A program made the position numbers and the translations under genes. A DNA stretch of 64,000 nt from Leptodontidium sp. MPI-SDFR-AT-0119 (lineage: Eukaryota; Ascomycota; Leotiomycetes; Helotiales; Leptodontidiaceae): positions 62,001-126,000 of the forward strand of contig JAHLEZ010000050.1 of the NCBI GenBank assembly GCA_020726505.1. The letters are read 5' to 3'. Every line of letters begins with the position of its first letter. Within the stretch, counting starts at the first letter, position 1. The notes beneath the pieces were generated by a model. The model saw only the letters and a program-made list of their open reading frames with translations, did no database searches and had not been told where the DNA came from. Below, one piece after another: positions 10,232-22,486 of the stretch.

Positions 10232-11321
10232 CTCTTCTACAGACAACACATAACAAGCGTAGACAACGGTATGGCGAGAGCAGTTATGATCGGACGACTT
10301 TCCCAGCGGCAATGGCGCGGCGGTAGGGCTCGAGCCTGCCAGCTGGCTCGCTTAGGCTGCCAATGAGGATTCATAATAGTGCACGGTAGCGCCATGGAGG
10401 ACTTCCTTCTGGTATGCTTTGCAAAGAATGGCGCAAGAGCACATGTTAAATGACGGGTGAAGGAACGGAGGCGAGTTGACATCTGACGAAGGCGACCCTT
10501 GTAGCAGTTCCCGCTGCCCCGCTGGCTAAGGCGGACCCTGGCACGGAGCGGCGCGTAAGATCGTGCCAAGGGAGTTCTACAAGGGTTACTGCCCCACCAT
10601 CGCCCACGATCTTTTAGCCCCGCGGCGCAGGAACAGCAGATCATTTTTGTCTGATGGGCTCCCTACCGCACAAAACATGGTGCAGTAGAAAGAGATAATC
10701 AAGAAGAACGACATGCTCGTACAGTAAGTTACTTTGTCTTTAAGCATCTCAAACTCAGCACCAGCTTATGAGGCTACGAAAAGAAAAGATCAGTAGTATG
10801 ACATAGCTATTTATTAGTAATTTGACCCCTTCCGAAGAAAATTTTGTAATCGCATCGTCACCTTGTCGCCTGATTTATGAGAAGCCTCTGTTTAGGCTTT
10901 AGTACGAGTCCTCTGCCACAACTATACTAGCGAGCTCTTAATATCCCTTATACATCTTAAAAGTTCTTATGAGCTTCAGGTCTATATATTTTTGTCCCGA
11001 GACCCTCATAAGCTTTGTGGCTGCTGTGGCACGCAAACAGTTACAGGACGGCCACGCGATTCGGTACCTCTGATCGACGGAAAAAAACGATTCTCGGCTA
11101 GAAGGGACTGACCCCGCACCTCCCGCCGCACCTCCCGCGAAGCTTTGGTAATTTCATTGAAGTTTCGCCGTAGCTTACTCAATGAACGTCAGCCTACGAC
11201 TTAAGGCTAGAAATCGACAACAGATGGATGATCGAAGGTAGACTGGGTCCAGAATTTCTTTTCTATCACCCAATTCCCAGATTTCTTTAGCTTCCTTCTT
11301 AGTAACAAGAATCCATCATAC
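10232..11321. other. intergenic region, no gene supported
   Basis: Contains the upstream region of the NACHT-WD40 gene. The only open frames are antisense shadows. A short direct repeat of CGCACCTCCCGC occurs near 11116-11142. Nothing else recognisable. Confidence 0.5.
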
Positions 11322-12320
11322 TCAATCGAGATTGACTTCGATTATCTTTTGCCACTTATGACTTCCAGCATTCCTGCGGTGAGCCTGAGCGACTTGGCCG
11401 GTCTTGCGCGGTAACTGGAATAACAATGTCTTCCCAACCCCCGTCGCCATCACGCCTAAAATGGGGCTCTGGTGCTTCATGATGGCTTGCAACACGGGCT
11501 CTTGTAAACCACGGAACTGTGCCTCACTTCCCAACATCTTCTCCAACTCGGCATGGATGTCCACTCCCCGTAATCGCTTCCACCGGGCCAACTGTGCGTC
11601 TTGCATCTCATCCTCATACACCTGCCGCTTCCTCTTGGCTCTCCCGCTCATGCCAACACCTTGATGTGCCGACGGAAACCCCAAAAAACAATGCCATACG
11701 TGGCTCACTCGTCGGAACTTCTCACGGCGGCTGATGATGGAATTGTCACCTTCCATCAACTCCCGGGCGGAAATCATGCCTGCAATATGGGTTCCGTGAC
11801 CAGCCTGCAAATCCCATGGGTCGTCCCCATCCACATTGTCTTCATCCCATCCATCACCCTCTTCTAACTTCGTCTTCTCGTCCTCAAATCGGTCTTCGCG
11901 ACAATACCGGCGTGATATGGCAATGGCAATCTGTCGGTATCCACTAATATTCAACCCATCTACACCCATCCATCTAATGGCTACTTCTCTCAAAATCTTC
12001 CGGGCTCGTTCGGACGTCCAATCATGGGCTGCCGCTGCGCCAACAACCTCCGCTGGCTCCTCTGCTCCTCGTCCCGGCCCTCGTCTTCCGGCTCCTCTCC
12101 CTCTCTCTCCTTGAACCTCTCCTCGGGAAACTCACTTGCCTTCTGCTGCCTTCGCCTTGGCCCCGCCCTCTGCTGGGCTCCTTTTGACTGTCTCCCCCCA
12201 AAACCCGTATGCTGTGTTCTTCCACCGCATCCCCACAACGGCCAAACCACTAATCACAACGCTCTTGTACTCATGATCTTCCAATGCCAGCCTTAAAGCA
12301 ACGGTTCCAGTCACGAATTT
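11322..12320 (-). pseudogene. fragment of a transposon/telomere-associated RecQ-like helicase gene
   Basis: Minus-strand frames show a conserved stretch of fungal RecQ-type proteins: an ALEDHEYKSVVISGLAVVG-like segment near 12310-12250, then LNISGYRQIAIAISRRY, LQAGHGTHIAGM, KRKRQVYEDEM and Walker A VMATGVGKTLLFQLP near 11400. Sequence after motif I (DECH, motifs IV-VI) is absent, so it cannot be a working helicase. The segments are in different frames, with low-complexity RG/E-rich sequence between, so frameshifts or lost introns are present. The family is often linked to subtelomeres; a fuller relative lies at 27153-31609. Confidence 0.7.
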
Positions 12321-13318
12321 CTTGAGATGCTTTCCTCGTAAATCTGGTATTGCCAATATTTGTCTTGATTTCACCCATGCTGAAATCCATCCAAATAATA
12401 CGTTTTTCCAAGACTGAGAACATAGCATTGAGTTGATTCTTCACATCGCCGTGTAAGACGCCTCGCTCGTGGACAGCTTCAAGACCTTCTCGACCAGATC
12501 GAGCGATGTCGGGGTTCGATGCATCACTGTCACAGATATGCCGAGCTCCCACAACCTCGTCGAAAACCAAGCCCCGAAGAATACAGTGTCCGGATTTATT
12601 CAAGAAATAATCCCTCCAAGTATCATGATATATTGATTCGTTGTGCCCTCGACCCATGAGAAAATCAGTATATACTGCGGGTCGGTACGTTGTCGACTTG
12701 AACAGCTTCCGAGGTATGCTCCCAGGCCCATTTACCTGGGGAAGCTTGGTAAACTTCACGTACCCATAGTACTTCGGTATTGGCGCAACTGGGGACTCGC
12801 TCGGGGAGGAAAGTCTAGTATACGCGTCGTGTTCGCTCTCGAAGAAAATGTTCGGTTTGGGGGTGCCGTGTTCCGATATGGCTTTGTTATTGTATTTGTG
12901 CTAGTTATAAAGGGTTAGACGTACGACCTATCTTATGTAACGTGCGAATACTTACGACTTTGAGTGCGAAAGTCCTTCCTCCAGCAGCAATGCGGAACAC
13001 TACCGAATGGTCTCCGGATCCAATAACTTTGAGAATCTTGATTTCCGACTCCGAATACTCAAATTTGCGCGGCGTATCTGAGCCAGCGAAAGCGAGAGGT
13101 ATTAACTTGGATCCAGGTAATTGATCCAGGGGTTGGAGGTTGCTGTCGCGGGGTTGAAGGATGTGTGGGTTCACGCGTTGACGTTTGGCTCGTGGCACGG
13201 AGGCAATACTCTCGTCCCCTTCGTTTTGAACGCGTTCTCTCTTCAGGTGTGATGACGTCCGTGCATTGTCTGCCTTTGCTGCAATGCTAGCAGTTCCGGA
13301 TACTGAATCCGAACCCAT
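12271..13318 (-). CDS. protein kinase-like protein, two exons (330 aa)
   Basis: Join on the minus strand: 13318-12956 and 12900-12271; the 55-nt intron starts GTAAGT and ends TAG, and the frame is kept. The N-terminus is basic/Ser-rich, then EIKILKVIGSGDHSVVF (glycine-loop region) and TFALKV (beta-3 Lys) precede the intron. The C-lobe has the catalytic-loop pattern VLHGDVKNQLN (H-x-D-x4-N) and WMDFSMGE in place of DFG. Length and layout fit small fungal kinase-like proteins; substrate unknown. The last about 15 residues overlap, in another frame, with RecQ-type sequence, so the original C-terminus may have been replaced. It is head-to-head with the gene at 13543 (224 bp apart), which may share its promoter. 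Confidence 0.7.
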
Positions 13319-13542
13319 GCTGTAGTAGCTTGGTGTTGATGAAGTCGAGTCGAAATCGGGAAGAGCGGTGCTTCGAAAGTTGTTTGCGGCAAAACCTCGG
13401 TCTCGTCTTTTACCCGCTTAACTATTTTTGATCTAGCTCCGGTTCGACGTCACATGCTAGCAAAGTCATCCTCTTCGACTTATCTCTTCGGCTTTATTGA
13501 TAGACGGTACTATTTAGCCTCGAAACAACTCACTTTGTAACT

Positions 13543-14100
13543 ATGGCGGACTTGAGTATATTCGATTTTCTAACTCGTCCACACAGACCTCTTATCCGCC
13601 ACCTGACCGACCATATTAATGGGGGCAACACGACCAGCAGATCACTCGAGTGGGACTACACCGATATCCGTCGTATAGAATCTTGGGATCTATTCTCTTT
13701 GGAAACACTCAGGGTCCGATTTGGTCAACTCTTTGACCTAAGAATCTCAAGGCCCTCCCTGCTAGAAGTAGTACCAGATAACTACCTCAACATCCACTCA
13801 GAGCTTCAATTGGAAATTCTCCTTCACATGACCAGATTCACAAGAGTCAACATCGCCTTACAATCTGTCAATATACACCTAAATCAAACACCGCATCTGC
13901 TCGATACCTTTGACAAAGTCTCAGAGCGTCAAGTCATCTCTCCGGGCCTCCAATATGGGGCTGGAAAACCTACTGGAATAAGGGTTGGCTGTCTTGGCGT
14001 CGGTTATGACATAACCCAGAGATTGGGGCCCGTGCACGCGCGAGGGACGCGTCAGAAACCGCGTGGGTTATGTAGTAGAAAACCATTTGCCCCTATCTAG
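13543..14100 (+). CDS. hypothetical protein, 3' end replaced by a dispersed repeat (185 aa)
   Basis: ATG at 13543 follows a plausible promoter shared with the divergent kinase-like gene. Residues 1 to about 142 form a continuous soluble sequence with no domain I can name. From residue about 143 the frame runs into a 121-bp repeat also present at 26567-26687, so the final about 40 residues are foreign. It may be a truncated member of a larger fungal family. Confidence 0.5.
   Translation: MADLSIFDFLTRPHRPLIRHLTDHINGGNTTSRSLEWDYTDIRRIESWDLFSLETLRVRFGQLFDLRISRPSLLEVVPDNYLNIHSELQLEILLHMTRFTRVNIALQSVNIHLNQTPHLLDTFDKVSERQVISPGLQYGAGKPTGIRVGCLGVGYDITQRLGPVHARGTRQKPRGLCSRKPFAPI
13969..14089 (+). repeat. 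121-bp structured repeat, copy 1
   Basis: Nearly identical to 26567-26687. It contains the near-palindrome GGTTATGACATAACC, an inverted pair ACATAACCCA / TGGGTTATGT about 45 bp apart, and ACGCGT motifs. Both copies interrupt an unrelated upstream gene and are followed by the same OrsD-type N-terminal ORF. Confidence 0.8.
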
Positions 14101-14125
14101 AATGTTATTAATGAATTGACTCGAT

Positions 14126-14446
14126 ATGGAACCTGCCTCGGACCCCTTTCTTGCACGTCTCCACCTCTATGTCGACCTAAAGGAGCAGCTGCTGATTTGC
14201 GGTAAGTGTGGCTATGCTCTCGCCGTTGAGCGATCCTAGGCAGACCGGAGAGGTCTGACGAAGCACCTGAATACTCAATACCCGCACGGGTTCCGCAATC
14301 CTGCGGAGGTTCCGTTGCGGGCTGATGGCTCTGATATTCACCCTCGACTTGCAGTGCATAAAAGCTTCGCCTGCTGCAGCTATCGCACCGTCAATTATTA
14401 CGAACTCACGAAGCATATCTCACGGCAGCACTTGGGTGGCCGCTAA
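14126..14446 (+). pseudogene. OrsD-type zinc-finger N-terminal fragment, broken
   Basis: The same ORF start as at 26727: residues MEPASDPFLARLHLYVD, then a CGKCGYAL zinc-binding start. Relative to the other copy it has an in-frame TAG at a Gln position, a deletion of about 13 residues covering the His part of the first finger, and then a second finger-like stretch CCSYRTVNYYELTKHISRQH. It is the N-terminal part of the OrsD/RecQ-associated family without a body. Confidence 0.65.
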
Positions 14447-15113
14447 GCTACGAGTTTGAGGATGGACCCTTTAGGGCGTTTTTATAAAAATGCATTATAT
14501 TATCCAGACTTATGACCGCGACCTCCGTAGTTATGATCTCATTGGACTAATGTTTAATTTTAGACTTCCACAAATGGGAGATTGATTGTGAGCTGTTATA
14601 TATGCGATCAGGATTACCGCCAATTAGCTCTTTTCAGGTGACGTGTGTAGCGCTCCTAACCCGAAGTGCTCACCGGTCGATCTGCTTTAGCCCTAAGTAA
14701 AAAGTAAAAAAATAAAATGAAAAGCCGCTCGTAATCTTGAGATCGATTTCTATTTCGAACAGCAAAACAAGACGAACAAATCATTCACTCAACTACCGGT
14801 TCATCGCGACCGCGTTCTTGCAGTGCTTCTTGCTTTATATTCCTGTCCCGGAGTCTGCACATGTGCCCTGATAAGCCTCCCATGATGGTGGGGAGTAGAT
14901 GCCTAAACTTGGTTTCAAACGGATCCAGAACTCCGGGCGGAGGCCTAAGCTCGTCAAACATGGAGGAGGAAGCCTCTCTGGGGAGTGATGTATTAATCCG
15001 CATGGCGCCGTAGTCTATGCATTATTGCTTACATCTGGCAGAATGATACTCAATCAGACGGCTTTGTACGCCTCGGCGCGACACCAAGAAGCTTCCACGT
15101 GCCTACTGCGGGC
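14447..15113. other. intergenic; one weak antisense ORF
   Basis: A minus-strand ORF (15003-14785, 72 aa, ATG start, ends DEPVVE) is the only candidate. It resembles nothing I know and lies just upstream of the divergent caspase-NACHT gene, so it may be a remnant or chance. The rest is non-coding. Confidence 0.3.
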
Positions 15114-18100
15114 ATGCGGGCCACGAATATGGAACGTCGAGTTTACGAACTTGAGACAGCAGTTAAAGCTGTTTGGTCTACCAGACACCAGAGCCGATAT
15201 TCCAAGGTCGATGTCTTACTTGTGCGCTGGGAAGACGATGATCTCAATGTACAAACAGAAATTGATGATCTTGGATATATCTTTGAAGATCAGTACCGGT
15301 ACGAGGTGGAAAAGTACCAAATTCCAAGCCGGCAACCCGATCGCGCTCTCAAAGTAAGAGTGCTCGACTTTCTGAAAGAAAATGACAGCGAGGATTCTCT
15401 TCTCATCTTCTATTATGCGGGACACGCTAGACGAAACCCACAGTCGAACGGAACTCCTCTATGGGTAGCGTAGGTCAAAGCATCTAAAGATATTTGAGCT
15501 CCACCAACTGACTAGCAAAATTAGGAATCGCCAGCCTACCTCTGCCCGGTTGGCGGCCAGCGGAACTCAATCTCTTTTAGAGGAAGCCGACGCGGACGTT
15601 CTCCTTCTCTATGATTGCTGCCACTCCGCTGCTCTACCAACAGCGGAACCACACATCCAGAGCCGTGGAGGCGTGAAAGAAGTCCTTGCGGCCTGTGGAT
15701 TCGAGACCATAGCACCGGAAGTTGACCAGCATTCATTTACCAAAGCCCTGATAGAAACTTTAGCACTGACCTCAACCCACCGGAAATTTTCTATACCCGA
15801 ACTCCACTCTCAAGTATTGTCCCGCATAATGCGCTGGGTTCCAGGGTTGATGAAAGGTAGTGATGGAATGTTCGTGAAGTGCGCGAATGGTTTGCTGGCA
15901 GCCGAGCCTCAGCCCCGAAAAACACCCATATATAGTATGCTGGCTACTACGAAAACAAGAAGAGCTATTATACTGGAGCCATTATTCCCCGTTCCATCAC
16001 TGGTTGGTTCATGTCGGATTTCTGGTAGCGTTGACGGCATGACTTTCTCGCCAACAATTACATCGCTAAACAGGGAGTTATCGGATAGGCAACCACTCAC
16101 CAAGAAATGGGAATCGGAACCCTCAGAGGATAAGGGGAATCCTCATCTTCTAGCGTCTATTCATCTGCGAAATACTCATTTTGACCATCAGACTTGGTTT
16201 GAATACTTTAGACTTATGCCCTCTGAAGCAACAGACATCAAAATCGTGTGCGGTGGGGGCTTATCGCGACTTGATGTCCTCCGAGCCACTGCCGAGATAT
16301 TTGACAAGGCATTAGCCGCCTTAAAACAGAAAGTGACACCTTCGGATTGCCTGCTCTTTCAATCAACTACGATGGCAGATGTCTGGAAGGCGGCCGAGGA
16401 GATCGAGAACTATCAGAGGCAAATCAGATCTATACGAAATATGCAAAGGCTTCAGCTCTTGTTTGGGGCCTTGGAAAAGTACGCAAAGCTACTGGAGGAG
16501 CTATTTAATGGAGCAGCGTACCTTCCGTGGGTTTGGGTGAGTTATTTCTCTGTTTGGCTTTTTTCAAGTGCTACACTAACATTTGAAAGGGGCCATTCAA
16601 GCTAATGATTGAGGTATGTGGAATAGGCGATTTCAATCGCATGACTGCTAATTTAGTCTCAAGCTCGCAAATGAACATCCCTCGATCTTTGATAAATTAC
16701 TCGACTCATTCGGTCAAATGGCCGAGGCTTTTCCTTGTGTTGATAGAATGCAAGGAGTATTCGCCAACGACCTCGATGCTGCAGTCATTCTAGTAATGAT
16801 TTATTCAGATATTCTAGAGTTTCATCAGCTTGCTTACAAATCTTTTCGTCGACGAGGTAAACTCATGGGATTTGTTATATAGACAATTATTACTGCTAAC
16901 CTACAAGTAGCGTGGCAGCTATTCTTCCTTGCTTCGTGGAAGTTCTTTGAGCCTCGCTTTCATGGGATTCTTTCAAATATCACATACAATCGCCAGATCT
17001 TGAACAATGAAACTGGCAAAGTCGATTCAGCATCTGTAATTCAATGGAGAAGTATGCGTTTTTATGCCCTCAACCTTGATGTTATTTTGGGGGTCTTTAC
17101 AACGTTTACTCTTCGCACATGCAAAGATGCTTATTACTAATTTTCAAATCTATAGGCAAGAATAAAGATGAACTTGATATGCGAGAGAAAAAAATGTTTG
17201 ATCGCAATCTTTATGATTCAATATCGTGGCTCAAGGCGGAGCAAAGGCCGTTTGGCGACGAGATAGAGATGTTGTCTTACCAGAGGCTTCAACGCACTTG
17301 CGAATGGGTTTTGGCCAACGAGATGTTTCAAAGATGGAGAGAAAACCCGGAAAGTGATCCTGTTCTCTGGATTAAGGGCATTATAGGGGCTGGTAAGTCA
17401 CGAACGTCAACACACCAAATAGTAATGTTCACGATTATAGGTAAAACCGTTCTCAGCACTTATATAATTCATCAGCTTCAACAAGACGCCCAATTTACAA
17501 CAGCATTCTATATATGCAGCAGAGACGGCCCAGGAAGGGTCGTAGGGGATGTATTATCAGCTCTAGCGCTTCAACTCCTTCGAGATAATCCTGACCTTGC
17601 CCCGTACATTTTTGAAGAGTATGCTAACAAGGGTTTGGCTCCATCTATAAGCAATTTGCGGAAGCTGGTTCCCGAGCTTCTAGCAACTGGAACATCAGTT
17701 CGGTTTATCGTTGATGGCTTGGATAGGTATCCGGAGACTGACCAAGAGGCGATCCTTTTCGAGTTATTACGAATCTCAGAGACACCTGGTTGCCAATTTC
17801 GACTGCTATTTTCTAGTAGAGAGAGTGGATCCATAAACCGCATCCTGAACCGAAGCCCAAGACTTACTTTAAGCAATTTGAACCTACAAAGAGATATTGA
17901 ACTCTATGTCCAGTGCCGCCTCAAGGATTTCCTTCATTCTTTTACAGATGATGCAATCAAGCGACTCAAAATCCAGATGGTCGCTAAGGCAAACGGTAAG
18001 CATGAGGCCGCTGGTATTTCTCGCTCGCACGCTGACTGGCATCTAAACAGGGATGTTTCTGTGGGTAGTATTGGCTTTGCAGAGCCTGAAATATTGCTAC

Positions 18101-19597
18101 AGTGTACAAGAACTCTTACATGCTTGGAGAAGTCTTCCAGAGGGGTTCCATCAGATGTGCGCAGTTTTCGCACCTCCTGTTACTGCATATTCTAATTCCC
18201 TTATATAGATATTCGGGCATCCTATGCCAAATATCACAAGATAAACACGAACGATCCTTTGAAAAGATCATCAGAACTCTACAATGGGCAACATGCTCAT
18301 TTCGGCCTCTGAAGGTGTATGAGATCAGGGATGCAATTCAACTCCATGTGGAAGGAGCGGAGATCAACGTATTAACGAAGATAAGACATGATGGCTTCTT
18401 AGATTTGTGCAAGCCGCTTATTGAGCAAGGCCCAGAAAATAATGTAGAGCTTTTCCATTCCTCGGTGAAAGAGTAACTTCACATCCCCCTTGACATGTTC
18501 ATGTGCTAACAACCAATAGCTACATTCTCTCTGGTGCTGGTGGATTCAATCCACTCCTCCAGTATCACCAAATGCATCGCGATCTTGCATACTCCTGTTT
18601 AAACTATATGAAGTCCACTATTTGTTTCATTGATCCAACCTTCACGGAACACCAGCTCAAAATCCGCATTTTACGAGGTTTTCACGACTTCCACAATTAC
18701 GCACAAGAATTTTGGTTCCAGCATCTCCTTCAATATGCTAAGTGTGAGGAACAAACCGAGTCCAATGTCTCTGAAAATTCGGAGGCACACAAAGACCACG
18801 AGAAACTCTCTCAATTGGTAGACGAAATGCTACCTTTCTGGAAACAACCACCGGGGCAAGGTTCACGAACTCTCAAATATGATCCCGACTTTGTGTATAC
18901 TATGAAACGGGAACTTGAAAGTTTGAAATCTCGTCCTCAAGCAGAAAACATGCTACTCGACATTCTCACCTTCAAAAGGTTCCTGGCTCAAGATGAATAC
19001 TCCAAGCTGGATCCAAGCCGTAAGATTGTCTCCGTCAAGGGCTTTCAAATTGGTCTTGCACTCACTAATCATTGACTAGGTTTCAAGAAGGAAGAATTGA
19101 AGCGAGACCCAACTTACTTCAGCATAATCAATCAGCGCTACGAGACCCTCTTTCAAAGCCTTGCCAGGTGTTCCATTGATGACCTTCCTGAAGGCACCTG
19201 CTCTTCCGACTTAGAACGCTTCAAGTCGACATATAAAGACCATTTCCTCCTTGACCCGGAACACGATTCGGCTTCCTCAATTACTGGACTCCACCCTCCT
19301 TATCCTCAGCAGCAGCCTCCCACTGTCCATCCACCACGCCGCCAATCTCATGGCCGTTATCCCAAAACATCATTCGTGGACTATCCTAGAACTCACAAAA
19401 TTGTCTCAGTGACAAGATCACTCAGGGAGATCAAATATCAGAGAAACCCTCGAAGATTCTCTTGTCCAAGAGCTTATACCACACGGAATTCCAGCAAGAC
19501 TACGAACCGTCTCAGATCTAGATTTCTTCAACAAAGGAAACACTTCTCTCAACGTCATCGAGACCAGAAGAGGACTTCACTTGATGGGATTTTATAA
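15114..19597 (+). CDS. caspase-like-NACHT fusion (NLR/STAND protein), 11 exons (about 1297 aa)
   Basis: Join: 15114-15464, 15535-16536, 16590-16613, 16664-16856, 16908-17051, 17156-17392, 17441-17995, 18051-18156, 18209-18472, 18520-19019, 19080-19597. All introns are GT-AG, 47-104 nt, and the total is 1298 codons in frame. Residues about 20-260 are a caspase-like (Peptidase_C14) domain with His in FYYAGHA (H104) and Cys in LLYDCCHSA (C146). A helical linker follows, then NACHT with Walker A GIIGAGKT (646-653, split by an intron) and Walker B FIVDGLD (739-745), then GMFLWV and HSSVKDYIL motifs of the NACHT tail. No WD, ankyrin or TPR repeats follow. By analogy it is a cytosolic cell-death receptor with a protease-like effector. 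The last exon is uncertain: a frame with better protein character (to 19700) suggests a shift near 19290 and a TGA near 19413. Confidence 0.85.
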
Positions 19598-19829
19598 CGA
19601 TGCTGTTCTGGCTTCGTTACTATGGCTTCGTCAAATGTCAAGAGGTTCGGCTATAAGCAGAATTGGTGGGGTTTCAGAAGAGATCATGTATATAAAGAGG
19701 TTCCACCTCTATTCTTTTCTTCTTCACCTTTTAGTTTCTTTCGTATCAGACCTATAGTAATCCGAATAGCCACCTTTGTGTACTTCTATATACCAATTCT
19801 GCTTCTCGGGTTCTAAGGTCTCGGGTTCT

Positions 19830-22486
19830 TAGGGCTAAGGGTTCATATTGTACTAACATATCGCCGTAGCACTAGCATACATATTGAAGGTAACCATGGC
19901 CGTTTATACCGCTGAGCCTGTTCTACTAATCCAAGTCAACAAGACCCCCTAATAGTATTCGTCCGCGCATTATACAGTAACGCTTTTGCTGATTAACTAA
20001 GGCAGTGGCGAGAAAGTCGTTTTAGTTATATACGCATTATATAATAACGCTTTTACTAATTAGCCGCATTAATAACGGTGGCACAGGCTATACCTTATTA
20101 AAACTATCGCTGTATTAAAGCAGTCGTCGTAATAATAAAATAATTACTTATAATCTTAAGTAAAAAAGTAAAGATTAATTTAATTAATTGCTATTACTAG
20201 TGCTATTTTCTAGAATTAATAATAATGCAATAATAGCTATTATTAAAGAATAAATCAGGTTATAACTTAAGATATTACGACGAGCAGTTATAATAGCAGA
20301 GCAGTAATATAAGTTACACTTTATTAAAATTATTATTATATTATTATAATACGTACAACTCAAAGGATTACGTTTGCTTTTACTTAAATATTAAATTAAT
20401 TACTTATTTATTATTGTTGAATAAATCTATTTATTATTATTAAATAAATCTAATATAAGATTTATTTGATTCCTTATATAACTCACTAGCGTAGATTTGG
20501 TAAGGCTATAAGATTTATTTAATTAGATTTATTTATTAAAGTTATGTTTAAATAAGCTTGGGTAAGGCTTAAATTCGAATATAAATTAGCTTTAGTATAT
20601 GTAATGCTAGCCTTATTAAAACTTTTACTAAAATCTTATTATTAAATAAGTTTTGCAAGAAAATAATAATAATTATTAATTTTTAATAAAGAAAGCAAAT
20701 GCAGAAGTTAAGTTAGTTAAAATGCGGTTTTTAAGTATAAAGTAAATATAAAGGTATAAAAGTATAAAAGCGAAAATTATAATTAGTTATATTATATATA
20801 AGTTTAAATTATGAATACTAAAGGCGTAAAAGTAATAAAACACGTAAAAAAAGTAAAGAAAAAAGATATTATTTAAATAATTTGAAGAAAAGGTTAAGTT
20901 ATAAATTTATTTGTTTATTTGCTAGTATTTAAAATAATAATATACATCGTATACTAGTATATCGTGTTAGTTAGCTAAATTTCCTATTATTTAAGTAGTT
21001 TTAATAATTATAATATAATTAAGGAAATACGAGAGTAAATTTTAAATAAAGTGAATTAAATTAAAAAGTTAATTTTATATTAAGCAAAATTAAATAAGTT
21101 GCTAATTCTCATTAGTTTAACCTAATTTCTAATTCTTAAATTAAAAAGACTTAAAACAAATGAAAAAAAGTACTTATTTGCTTTGTATTATTATATTAAT
21201 TACTAACGTTAAGTTATTTAGAAATATTTTAAAAAATAATACAATTAAGTAAATAAGAAAAAAAGAAAGCGTTAATATATTAGCTAAAAGGTACAAGTGT
21301 TATAAATTTTAATTTATTACTAGTAGTTTTTTCTTAAAGGTTTTAGTTCCGTATTTTTTAAAGTTTAAGCAAAAGGATTTAATCCTAACAGTATTGCCTT
21401 GTGCATTACATAATAACGCTTTTGCTGATTAATTATGGCAGTAGCGGGAACCTTATTTTGGCTCCATACACATTATATAATAACACTTTTGCTAATTGTG
21501 TGACGACTGGTACGGCCCAGAGCCTCATTTCCACCGGCTCCACTTAGTACTGCCCGATCGGGACGTACCGAGATTACCATGGTGCTAGGCATACCAACCT
21601 CTTGTATATAGACTTATTCTTTCCTTACCTTCTTTCCTCTGTAGTTGTAGATTCTAAGTTGATGCTTGGTATCGTCATATGTCTCTTGTGTTGATATGTG
21701 AGGCGTCAGTTACACGTGATTGCCGTCTTTCTAGGGCAAGCGTCACAAATTGGTTGCATTTATGGCAAGGCACAATACTAATTAATTGCATCAATGGGAA
21801 TGATACAGGCTATATCTTATTAAAACTATTATTGCATTAAAATTATAATAGCAATTATTTTAATATTAAAATAATTACTAGAAATTATAAGTAAAAAAAT
21901 AAAATTTAATTTAATTAATTGCCATTACTAATGCTATTTACTAAAATTAATAATTATGTGATAGTAGTTATTATTTGGAAATAAATTAAATTATAATTGC
22001 AATTAGAAATATTGCAATGTGCAATTATGATGGTGGGGTTAGCCAAAGATTACAATTAGTTATAGTAAGGGATTGCAATTAAATGTAATTGTAAATTATA
22101 ATTAGCTATAGTAAATAATTTCTAATTAAAATAAAAGTGGCATTAAGTTTAATAATAAATAAATATTATTAAAGTCTTAAAACTTTGTATATATTATTTT
22201 AATTACTTATAGCTTTTAATTATAACATAAGTAAGGTCTTAATTTATTGTAATTAAAAACTTAACTTAAGAGTGGTAAAGGATTTTAATTTATATAAGCT
22301 TGCAATTGGTAATAGTATTAAGTAAATATAAAAACAAACAAATATTATTACTTTTTTTGCAATAATGCAAATTTGCAAAATATTTACAGGTACTAATTGT
22401 GGCAAGGGATTAGAATTAATTATAATACCCATTTATAATAAACTTTAAAAGCTATGAAAAAGATCTATTATATCTAAAGCTTAGGC
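19830..22486. other. AT-rich, RIP-like gene desert
   Basis: About 2.6 kb of very AT-rich DNA without any coding signal. Degenerate direct repeats are visible: about 20050-20240 resembles about 21790-21980, and a GCATTATATAATAACGCTTTT-like unit occurs near 19965, 20030, 21408 and 21470. This fits a heavily RIP-mutated retroelement. The solo LTR at 21499-21747 stands out as much more GC-balanced. Confidence 0.75.
21499..21747 (+). mobile_element. solo LTR (249 bp) with perfect 5-bp target duplication
   Basis: Starts TGTGACG and ends CGTCACA (7-bp terminal inverted repeat) and is flanked by AATTG at 21494-21498 and 21748-21752. A second copy in opposite orientation lies at 47873-48119. It is not RIP-degraded although it sits inside a RIP-like block, so it inserted later. 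Superfamily not determinable without an internal region. Confidence 0.85.

Noticed and set aside
10237..10644. 135-aa minus-strand ORF upstream of the NACHT-WD40 gene
   Set aside because: Arg/Ser/Cys-rich composition with no domain; it overlaps the presumed promoter and the 5' end of the receptor gene region.
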